This document shows positions 17,410 to 25,140 of a DNA stretch of 64,000 bases, piece by piece; positions within the stretch are counted from its first letter, which is position 1, and the number at the start of each line of letters is the position of its first letter. The DNA lies in contig NZ_AOGX02000015.1 of NCBI RefSeq assembly GCF_000332475.2, positions 1 to 64,000 on the forward strand, given 5' to 3'. A model generated the notes under the pieces. That model did no database searches. It saw only the letters and a list, made by a program, of their open reading frames with translations, and was not told the origin of the DNA. This stretch comes from Leptospira yanagawae serovar Saopaulo str. Sao Paulo = ATCC 700523 (GTDB lineage: Bacteria > Spirochaetota > Leptospiria > Leptospirales > Leptospiraceae). A program made the position numbers and the translations under genes.

Positions 17410-17757
17410 ATGAAAGAGTTCTTATTATTATTTCGTAACCAAACAGCTGAAAATGGTTATCTACTATCGCCAGAAGAAATGGCAAAAGAGATGCCCAATT
17501 GGAGAGAGTGGATTGGTGAAGTGATTCAATCAGGAAAGTTTGTTTCTACACAACCATTGGAATATGAAGGTGTTGTCATTCGCCCAGGAAGTGTAACCGA
17601 TGGACCTTATGTAGAGATGAAAGAAATTTTGGCAGGGTATTTAATTTGTAAGGCAGAATCGATTGAGGAGGCAATTGCCATTGGAAAAAAATGCCCTATA
17701 CTAAACTATCCGATGGGAAGTTTGGAAGTGAGACAAATCACTCCTTTCCAACCATAA
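17410..17757 (+). CDS. YCII-related (DGPF-like) protein
   Basis: 115 residues forming a ferredoxin-like fold. YCII features are the central DGPYVEMKEILAGYLICKAE (about 58-77), a helix SIEEAIAIGKKCPIL, and the ending GSLEVRQITPF. Proteins of this class include PhnB/DGPF-type accessory proteins often found beside ECF sigma factors, but no sigma factor is seen here. The catalytic function of the family is largely unknown. It is the last gene of its operon and is followed by a strong hairpin terminator. Confidence 0.82.
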   Translation: MKEFLLLFRNQTAENGYLLSPEEMAKEMPNWREWIGEVIQSGKFVSTQPLEYEGVVIRPGSVTDGPYVEMKEILAGYLICKAESIEEAIAIGKKCPILNYPMGSLEVRQITPFQP

Positions 17758-17779
17758 CATATTGAAAATAACAAAATGT

Positions 17780-17820
17780 AAACTAGATGAATCACGTGAA
17801 TGTTACGATTCATCTAGTTT
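17780..17820 (+). terminator. Intrinsic terminator
   Basis: A perfect 14-bp stem, AAACTAGATGAATC (17780-17793) with GATTCATCTAGTTT (17807-17820) and a 13-nt loop, ends in T-rich sequence. It lies 23 bp after the YCII stop. The A-rich left flank allows weaker action on the opposite strand. Confidence 0.85.
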
Positions 17821-17932
17821 TATATCTGCAATTCAAAATTCTAAACTTTAAGGACTGCAAAATGATCCAAAGGTTTGGTTTATGAACAAAAAATACTAGA
17901 GGCTATCCAAATTCATAACCATTCAATCAATA

Positions 17933-19234
17933 TTAGGTTGTATTCTTATGAAACCTTAGTATGTCTATGGGCTGAACCACACCTTTAACAAAAACTGATT
18001 CTTCTAATATAGACTCTCCCAAAGAAAGTGAAACATTCGCTTTCTGAATTCCTATTTTTAATAATATATCATTTGAATGATGGCGTCGATTAAATTCCGC
18101 AATGACCTCAAGGATGAGCCGAGAAGCAACAAAGGCATCATTTGCATTCAAAAAAACAGCCATAATGGCATCTCCGATAGTTTTCACAAAGTAACCATTG
18201 TATTCCTTGATTACTTTTGCAATTTTTTCAAAATGAGATTGAACAAGAGAAAATGCTTTTATATCTCCAATCCTTTCGTAAAGAGCTGTTGAACCCTTTA
18301 GGTCTGAGAAAAAAAATGTGAGGTCTCGAATTTTAAGAGCATCTGGTCCAATCACAGCTTCCGTTTGAAAGAGTTGGTTGTATGTCTTATTTGTGATCAA
18401 TTGTTTCCCCGTTAAAAATGGATCAAACTCAAGTTGAAATTCGGACGTCAAAAAATCTTGACCCATTTGGAAAAAAGCCAGAGGAAGATTTGATTGAGAA
18501 GCATTTTCAAAGTAAATTGTGTTTTCGCCAGATTTTAAAACTGCATTCTCTGGCCCTCGAATTTGTTTGCCGTCAAACGATATAGTAAGCTCAGATGCAG
18601 TAACTTTTTCTTCTTCGTTTGTACTATAGTAAAACTCTGATCATAACATTAGATTGTTGACGATTACATATCCTGGTTTTGTTTGAAATTTGACGATTTG
18701 TTTTGAATTTTCTTTTACATCGACTAACGAAAGTTCTAATGATTTAAGCCAATCTGTAAGAAGCAGTCGGCTCCCTGGAAAATGACCTTCTCTTGAAAAA
18801 TGATATTTATAATAAAAATCTTCTAAACTTAACTCATTCGGATTATGGAATTTAATCTTTCGTACAGTTGGATGAATGGTAAAGTCGACCAATATGTAAT
18901 CATCTAAATATGATTCATATTCGCATCGGCAAAAAGTACAATAAAAATGCGAATGGAAATCTTTGAGTTTACGAAAGTCTTCGATCGAATCCCCACACCT
19001 GGAGCAGATCAACCTCCAATTTAAAATCAGGATACTTTCTCTAGAGCAATGAAGGAAAAAGTCAATACAGTCTGAGGTACTATATTGCCATTTGCTAGCA
19101 ATTGTATATGGGTTCATGCGATAGAGTGAATCGTCATCATCATATTCGACCAAATGTTTAAACTTTAGAACAAGCCCATTAGGCCATTCCCTTTTTTCAT
19201 TTACAACTTTTAGTTTTTCTTCCAATCCATTCAT
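17933..19234 (-). pseudogene. DUF5939-adenylate cyclase gene split by one in-frame TGA
   Basis: Two pieces lie in the same minus-strand frame. The upstream piece (19234-18641, 197 residues) is a DUF5939-like domain with a Cys pair set (LICSRCGDSIED, then FYCTFCRCEYE) and ends NNLML at TGA (18643-18641). The frame continues without another stop through SEFYYSTNEEEKVTASELT into the class III cyclase domain (DLTFFFSDLKGSTALYERI, FVKTIGDAIMAVF) and stops at 17933. The combined length is about 433 residues, normal for DUF5939-cyclase proteins. A Met at 18466 would allow a shorter cyclase-only product. The cyclase part ends early after VVQPIDILRF. It is either a recent nonsense mutation or stop-codon readthrough. 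Confidence 0.8.
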
Positions 19235-19653
19235 TTTTAGTTTTCCTAAACTCCAAATTGTTTAAAAGTCGTACAACAACCAAAACCCAATCCTAAATTA
19301 AAAAATAGAATATCCGAATTCAATCAGTCTAAGTCCAAGTTTACACAATTGCAACTATCCTTTCTTAGACCATTGGGACAAAAAGTTGGTTACAAACTTC
19401 GATTTGCTTTCAATCACTTCTCAATACTAACTTTGGTAATGTTGTTTTTGACTTAGGAAGCATAGCGGATTTTATGTAGGGTAAAACCATCGATTTTCCG
19501 AAGCAAAAATAGAAAATTTTATATTCAGTTTCTTATTTTTATCTAGCAAAGAAAACAAACAAGTGAGTTGTATACCAATAGGAAATTTGAATTCGTTTTG
19601 CGAAAATTCCAAAATAATAATACTCGAAACTCACTTCCCAAAGGTAAAAGTCA
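19235..19653. other. Divergent promoter region between two cyclase genes
   Basis: No gene is supported. This AT-rich stretch separates the DUF5939-cyclase gene (minus) from the ferredoxin-cyclase-globin gene (plus). The right part holds a large inverted repeat, listed separately. Promoters for both genes must lie here, but no clear -35/-10 pair stands out. Confidence 0.5.
19561..19636 (+). promoter_or_regulatory. Inverted-repeat leader upstream of the ferredoxin-cyclase-globin gene
   Basis: A perfect 9-bp stem, AAGTGAGTT (19561-19569) with AACTCACTT (19628-19636), encloses a second, imperfect hairpin (GGAAATTTGAATTCG at 19581-19595 against CGAAAATTCC at 19601-19610). The right arm ends 17 bp before the ATG at 19654, next to the AAAGG ribosome-binding site. 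It could be a folded 5' leader controlling translation, or a protein-binding palindrome. Confidence 0.45.
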
Positions 19654-20997
19654 ATGTTTGATCTCTCTTTTTTAGAACCGGAAAGGAAAACCTTAAAAAC
19701 CAAACGGTCCGGCGATACAATTTTGGAAACCGCCATCGCACATAACTTCCCTCTCTATCATTTATGTGGAGGAAATGCACGTTGCACAACCTGTCGCGTT
19801 TTTGTTTCTGATGGGTTATCTTCTCTCAGTGAAAGGAATGATAGGGAAAAAACAATTGCCGATCGGAAAGGTTGGCCTAAAGAAATTCGATTGTCATGCC
19901 AAACAGAAATCTTTGGTAATGTCGAAGTCCAAAGGATCATTCGAGATGAAGAAGATCTTAAAAACATAACTTCCGAAAGAAAAAATTCGAAAACTGGCGA
20001 GGAGTGTTATGCGGCAATTTTATTTTTAGACATAAAAGGTTTCACTTCTTTTACAGAGTCAAGTTTAGCTTATGATGTTGTATTTGTTCTCAATCGATTT
20101 TTCCAAGAGATGAGTGATCCAATTCTTAACAATGGTGGATTTATCGATAAATTTATTGGGGATGGTATCCTTGCGTATTTCTTTTTAGACAAAACAAAAT
20201 TACAAACATCACAACTTACTTTGGAAGATGCAAAAAAACAAATGTTTGTCCAGGCATTACGAGCTTGTTTTCGTATTTTTGATCAACTAAAAAAATTCAA
20301 TGTTTATGTTAAGGAACGTTTCCACCATGAATTTGACATTCGGTTGGGATTACATGCAGGTCAAGTGATCTACGGTGATATAGGTCATTCCGATCATAAA
20401 TCACAAACAGTTCTCGGAGATACAGTAAACGTGGCTTCGCGATTAGAAGCTCTGAATAAAAAAACTGGGACAAGATTTTTAATCTCTGACGAGATTTACC
20501 AATACGTCTCTGACAAAATTCAAATTCAAAAAAAGATTCTTACAAAACTCAGAGGAAAAACGGAAAGAATGGCCGTTTACTCCGTGTTAGGCTTTAAGGA
20601 GAAAGATCAAATTTTAGAATTACAACGATCACTAGAACTGGCATTACAACTGAATCCGAATTTAGCTCGGGATTTTTACATTCACTTTCTCGAAACCAAA
20701 CCAGAGTTCCAAAAATTTTTCCAAAATACAGATATGGAAACACAAGCCAAAAAGTTACTGGCTATGTTTGGAAAAACGATTGAGAGATTAGGAAATTTGA
20801 ACCAGATCCAAATTGAACTCCAAAATTTAGGAAAAATGCATGAAGAAATGGGCATTCCAGTGACTGATTTTGGAGCAATTGCACCAAGCCTACTTTATGC
20901 GTTAGAAAAAAGTTTAGGGGATCAATGGAATGCAGAATGGAAGTCGATTTGGGAGACGGCTCTTGGATCGTTAGTTCGGTTGATGGGAATGAAATAA
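19654..20997 (+). CDS. Ferredoxin-class III cyclase-globin fusion protein
   Basis: 447 residues in one uninterrupted frame. Residues 1-95 are a plant-type [2Fe-2S] ferredoxin domain with Cys38, Cys44, Cys47 and Cys82 (HLCGGNARCTTCRVF, then RLSCQTEI). Residues about 115-318 are a class III cyclase with both metal Asp (FLDIKGFTSF, FIGDGILAYF) and LGDTVNVASRLEAL. Residues about 325-445 resemble a globin: FYIHFLETKPEFQKFF, then DMETQAKKLLAMFGKTIERL with a possible distal Gln, and LGKMHEEMGIP with the probable proximal His. Ferredoxin-cyclase fusions are known; addition of a C-terminal globin is unusual. Its likely role is making a cyclic nucleotide in response to redox or a haem ligand (inferred). 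It has no signal or membrane segment and is followed by a hairpin. Confidence 0.82.
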   Translation: MFDLSFLEPERKTLKTKRSGDTILETAIAHNFPLYHLCGGNARCTTCRVFVSDGLSSLSERNDREKTIADRKGWPKEIRLSCQTEIFGNVEVQRIIRDEEDLKNITSERKNSKTGEECYAAILFLDIKGFTSFTESSLAYDVVFVLNRFFQEMSDPILNNGGFIDKFIGDGILAYFFLDKTKLQTSQLTLEDAKKQMFVQALRACFRIFDQLKKFNVYVKERFHHEFDIRLGLHAGQVIYGDIGHSDHKSQTVLGDTVNVASRLEALNKKTGTRFLISDEIYQYVSDKIQIQKKILTKLRGKTERMAVYSVLGFKEKDQILELQRSLELALQLNPNLARDFYIHFLETKPEFQKFFQNTDMETQAKKLLAMFGKTIERLGNLNQIQIELQNLGKMHEEMGIPVTDFGAIAPSLLYALEKSLGDQWNAEWKSIWETALGSLVRLMGMK

Positions 20998-21049
20998 AAG
21001 GAATGCCTTCATCATTTCGTAGTGATCAAATCACTAAAAAGCATTCCTT
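20998..21049. terminator. Nested hairpin between convergent genes
   Basis: The outer stem is AAGGAATGC (20998-21006) with GCATTCCTT (21041-21049). The inner stem is TAGTGA (21020-21025) with TCACTA (21031-21036). On the minus strand the structure is followed by TTTTATTTC, suiting termination of the lipoprotein gene at 21077. It may also end the fusion gene on the plus strand. Confidence 0.6.
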
Positions 21050-21076
21050 ATCCAACATTCACTCAGTAACAATCGA

Positions 21077-22474
21077 TCATTCAACTTGAATCGAAATCTT
21101 TGGTAAAAAGTATCCAAATACCTTTCCATTGGATGGATCAATTTGATTGGGGTCTGATGCGGTGGTAGGCCAAGCACTTCGGAAGATACCATTCGCTACA
21201 GACCAATTGTCATCGATTTCATACTCGGAAGATACCCCTGGACCTTTATAGTCGGCCATTAACTTCGGCGATGTGATCGGAGTGTAAATGGAATTCCCAT
21301 TGGATGAATGAAATAACAAGGAATTGTTTTTATCGACAACGATTTTCATTCGATTTCGTGTCGTATTCCCTGGAATCTTTAATACAAGGAGTCTCTCATT
21401 GTTCCATGAATTGGAACTGTATTCGGGCATTAAATTGCCATGGAGTACTGCTAAATTGCTTCCCGGAGGAACGGCATCACCAGGAAGTCCACTCAACTCA
21501 TTGAGATTTGTATCCCATGTTCCTTGCGGAACACCAAGTGCCAAGTCACCATTTTGGATCCTAACATAGGAAGATGAAATTTTGTATGCGCTAGGTATTG
21601 CAGAACCCGTGTCTGCATTAACATTTAACAATGGTTGTAGACTCATCCCACAGAACACTGCTTGGTGGATGTTGATGATCCTTGGCTCATCAGGATAGAG
21701 CGTTTGGCAAGGAGTTTTCATACTTAAAATGGTTTCGTTACTACCTAAATAGGGCATATCGAAATTTGTAACGGTTGCATTCCGATAATAATCCTCAGAA
21801 GTATTGATGTTCCCACCATTATTTGAACTCAATGCCCTTACCCTCATCTCAACCAAACGTTGCATAGGTGAACTGATATAATTACTATCATACTCAATTT
21901 TGAAATCAAAGATGATGAGACCCAATCGATCATAACTTCCGTCTTTCCAAGTTGGATCAATTGAGAAAGTTTTTAATGGTTGGCCTAATCTTTGGACTCC
22001 ATATAGGGATTGGAAGATATCCCACTGTCCAAATTGGAAGGGAACTTTAAATTTTGCATCACTTCCATAGGCTTCGGCACCCATATCCAAAAGGATTTTA
22101 TCAGCATTGGATACTGTTTCCTGACCATAAGGAACACCACCAAACTCAGGTGATTTCCATACTAAAAATCCCGCAATATTCATTGAAAAATCGGCAATCG
22201 GGACTGACTTGAGTTCGAAGTTGGGGTTATTGAATTCTGCAGGCAAAACAATAACAGAGTTCGCATTCCTTACAAGAGAATTGGAATTTAAATTTTCGCC
22301 TAACTGAAATTCTATCTTGGATTGAAACAATTGTGAGAGTAAAAACAGGTTCAATACATCATCATTTTTTGACTTAGGAGCAAATAAATTACAATGAAGT
22401 AGTGAGAATATGAGTAAACCTTTCGCAAGTTTTGAACTTAGTTTAATGCCTGTTTTTTGATAGAATCCCTTCAT
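21077..22474 (-). CDS. Hypothetical surface lipoprotein
   Basis: About 465 residues from the ATG at 22474, which has GGAG at about 8-bp spacing; the frame stays open 69 bp further upstream. The N-terminus MKGFYQKTGIKLSSKLAKGL with a hydrophobic core ending LLHCNLFAPKS fits a spirochaetal lipoprotein signal (Cys about 29). The mature protein is beta-rich, with many Asn/Ser/Gly turns and no recognised domain (for example SPMQRLVEMRVRALSSNN, GVPQGTWDTNLNELSG). It ends in LPKISIQVE. It is probably an outer-membrane or surface protein. Its downstream neighbour is convergent. Confidence 0.7.
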   Translation of the reverse strand: MKGFYQKTGIKLSSKLAKGLLIFSLLHCNLFAPKSKNDDVLNLFLLSQLFQSKIEFQLGENLNSNSLVRNANSVIVLPAEFNNPNFELKSVPIADFSMNIAGFLVWKSPEFGGVPYGQETVSNADKILLDMGAEAYGSDAKFKVPFQFGQWDIFQSLYGVQRLGQPLKTFSIDPTWKDGSYDRLGLIIFDFKIEYDSNYISSPMQRLVEMRVRALSSNNGGNINTSEDYYRNATVTNFDMPYLGSNETILSMKTPCQTLYPDEPRIINIHQAVFCGMSLQPLLNVNADTGSAIPSAYKISSSYVRIQNGDLALGVPQGTWDTNLNELSGLPGDAVPPGSNLAVLHGNLMPEYSSNSWNNERLLVLKIPGNTTRNRMKIVVDKNNSLLFHSSNGNSIYTPITSPKLMADYKGPGVSSEYEIDDNWSVANGIFRSAWPTTASDPNQIDPSNGKVFGYFLPKISIQVE

Positions 22475-22662
22475 CTTCAAATCTCCATTTTCAAATCTGT
22501 TTTCGTTTAGTTGCAGATCGTACGTGAATGTTAGATGATTCAATGGAAAAAAGAGAGCTGGGAAAAAAATTTTTTAAAATACCGCTCAAATCGTTCAAAA
22601 TTTCGCTAAAAAACATTTTGACAGGTTGAAAGTTTTTGAACATAGTTCAAAGATATTCAATA

Positions 22663-24867
22663 TTAGTTTTTTTGTATGGTCGGAAAATAGAGATGGAAAC
22701 TTGTTCCTTTATCAACTTCACTCTCTACTTCAATTTTTCCCCCTAAGGATTCGATTTGGTATTTTGTTAGAAAAAGACCCATGCCCTTCCCTTCGATATT
22801 GGGATGGAACCTTGAATTCATTTTAAACATTTTATTTCGATATTTTTCCAAATCGATTCCAATTCCATTATCGGAGATTGTCAGTATGATAAACTCTTCG
22901 GACAGTTTCGCTTCGATTCGGATATGCCCAATACTTTTCTGAGATAAATATTTAAATGCATTGGATAAGACATTATTAACGATACTTTCGAAATAAACCG
23001 GTATCGTATAAAGGAATAAATCGTTTGGTATGATGACATCAACTTTAGTATGATTCGATTTATCAGATACATATAACAAAAGTTGGTTTTGAATTTCTTG
23101 TTGAAGGTGAATTTCTTTTTTTACAAGCGAATGGGAATCCTTTTCAATTGTAAGCAATTCATTTAAGTTTTTCATCATATGATCCAACTGTTGCGCAGAA
23201 GATTCGATCATTTGAACCAAAGTTTGATCACCAGGATCATCTTTCAGTAAATTACATAAACTTAATATATTTGCAATGGGTGCTCGAAGGTTGTGAGATG
23301 TAATATAAGTATATTCTCTTAACCTTTCATTCTGTCTATTTGTGACTTGAACGAGCGTTTCAAGTTCTTTATTTTTCGCGACACGATCTGATATGTTGCG
23401 ATTGTAAATGACAATTCCATCTGTAGTTGGCAAAACGATGTGATGGAAATAACCTGGTGTGTAGTATCCGTCTGGAATTGTATACTCTTGTTCAAGTGGT
23501 TGTTTTGTCAGAAATACATGTTTATACTGCTCAAAAAACCCGTTTTCTAAATTAATAGGATATAATTCACATATTCTTTTTCCAATCAGTTCTTCCTTTG
23601 GGACTCCTAAGTTTTTTACACCTTTATCATTCATTTCGTTGAAAGCGAAATCAATTATCGTTCCATGATCGTCTTTCACTACAGATAAAAAATAAATTGA
23701 TTCAAGAGAAGCTTCTAAAGATGCTTTGAATCGTTCATTACTTTCTTTGAGTTTTGTTTCAACTTCCTTTTCAATCGTAATATTTTTTGATGCTCCAATC
23801 AATCTGGATAATTTACCAAACTCATCATACAATGGTTTGCTATAATCTCGTATCCAAACATACTCCCCACTTTTTGACAAAACCCGGTATTCCGAAACAC
23901 CAACCTTGCCTTGGAGAATTTCAGATACTCGATTTCCAACAAGATCCAGATCATCGGGATGGATGATTTTGATCCAACCTCCGATTTTTCCAATTTCCTC
24001 AACAGTATACCCAACAATTTTTGATAAATTCCCTGAACTCCAATCGGCAATGATTTCACCTTCTATGATATTTGCAGTATAGATATAATCCGAAGTGATC
24101 TCAGCGATTAATTTTAATTTTCCTAAAATGTCTTCAGAATCGGTGATGTCTCTTGCTACAGCGACAAGTTCATTTATATTTCCATATTGATCACGAATCG
24201 GAGTTTTGACGGTATTAAAATAACGAACCAATCCATCTTTTCCCAAATGAGGTTCTTTTTCGATTTTTACTTGTTTGCCTTCTTTGAAGACAAAAGAATC
24301 GATTTTGTGATACTCTTCGATGAATTCTTGTTTGTTTTCTGGAATATCATAAGTACCAATTAAATCTGATTTTTTTTGACCAAGGTAATCTGCACAGGCT
24401 TGGTTCACATAGGTCATTTTGAAATTAGAATCTTTACAGATAATAAAATCAGAGATTGAGTCAAGTATCTGCGAATAATAATTTTCTGTTTCGCGGATCG
24501 TATCCGATGTACGTTTGCGGTTTGAACTTTCAAAAAAGTTAAATAAAATGAATTGAATTTCGTTTGAAGTCGATTTCGAAATACTGAATTGGGCTACACC
24601 ATGCCAAATTGATTTGTTTTTTTTTACCGCTTCAAATTCCCCAAAATAAAAACCAGTTTTGATCAGAGAATCGATACCATTTTTTTCATTTTCAGATGGG
24701 ATCCAAAACTCATTTGCATTTCTTCCTTCCACCTCTTCTTTCGATGCATAACCCCAAAGGCGTAGAAACGCTTTGTTCACAAAAACGATCTTACCTTTTG
24801 GATCTGAAATCGCAATGGCACTAATGGATTCTTCCACTGCTTTTTCAATAATCGATTTTATATCCAT
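22663..24867 (-). CDS. Multi-PAS sensor histidine kinase
   Basis: 734 residues without membrane helices, so a cytoplasmic sensor. Four PAS-type domains are visible: about 5-120 (IAISDPKGKIVFVNKAFLRL), 130-245 (DSNFKMTYVNQACADYLGQK), 255-375 (a PAS_3-type with EYRVLSKSGEYVWIRDYSKP) and 380-500. A HisKA-type helix with the phosphoacceptor His follows (YTYITSHNLRAPIANILS, about 520-540). The HATPase_c domain has an N-box (ESIVNNVLSNAFKYLSQK), a G1 box (ISDNGIGIDLEKY) and a G2 box (GKGMGLFLTKYQIESLGG). No receiver domain or adjacent response regulator is present, so the partner is encoded elsewhere. Confidence 0.9.
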   Translation of the reverse strand: MDIKSIIEKAVEESISAIAISDPKGKIVFVNKAFLRLWGYASKEEVEGRNANEFWIPSENEKNGIDSLIKTGFYFGEFEAVKKNKSIWHGVAQFSISKSTSNEIQFILFNFFESSNRKRTSDTIRETENYYSQILDSISDFIICKDSNFKMTYVNQACADYLGQKKSDLIGTYDIPENKQEFIEEYHKIDSFVFKEGKQVKIEKEPHLGKDGLVRYFNTVKTPIRDQYGNINELVAVARDITDSEDILGKLKLIAEITSDYIYTANIIEGEIIADWSSGNLSKIVGYTVEEIGKIGGWIKIIHPDDLDLVGNRVSEILQGKVGVSEYRVLSKSGEYVWIRDYSKPLYDEFGKLSRLIGASKNITIEKEVETKLKESNERFKASLEASLESIYFLSVVKDDHGTIIDFAFNEMNDKGVKNLGVPKEELIGKRICELYPINLENGFFEQYKHVFLTKQPLEQEYTIPDGYYTPGYFHHIVLPTTDGIVIYNRNISDRVAKNKELETLVQVTNRQNERLREYTYITSHNLRAPIANILSLCNLLKDDPGDQTLVQMIESSAQQLDHMMKNLNELLTIEKDSHSLVKKEIHLQQEIQNQLLLYVSDKSNHTKVDVIIPNDLFLYTIPVYFESIVNNVLSNAFKYLSQKSIGHIRIEAKLSEEFIILTISDNGIGIDLEKYRNKMFKMNSRFHPNIEGKGMGLFLTKYQIESLGGKIEVESEVDKGTSFHLYFPTIQKN

Positions 24868-25140
24868 CTACCAGTCCTTTTCTTATCGTTCGCTCTTAAA
24901 TCGTAAATCAATTTGACTTGAGTGACAGCCGATGTTTTGTCTTTGAGAATCTGTCTCCCATTGCAGATAAAATACAAGTATTGCACACTAAAATTTGCCA
25001 GTGTGCCAAAACGAAGGAGAAGGTTCCGTTTGGAATCGCAAATCAGAGAGAAACATTAAGGTATTTGTTAACAAAAAAATACTTGGGCAATTTGATTCAC
25101 TCAGTAAATTCGATGAAAAACATTGAATTGTCAAATCCAA

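Noticed and set aside
18641..18643. TGA read as selenocysteine
   Set aside because: The position is a poorly conserved linker-like segment, no Cys is expected there by family pattern, and no selenocysteine genes or hairpin signal are visible.
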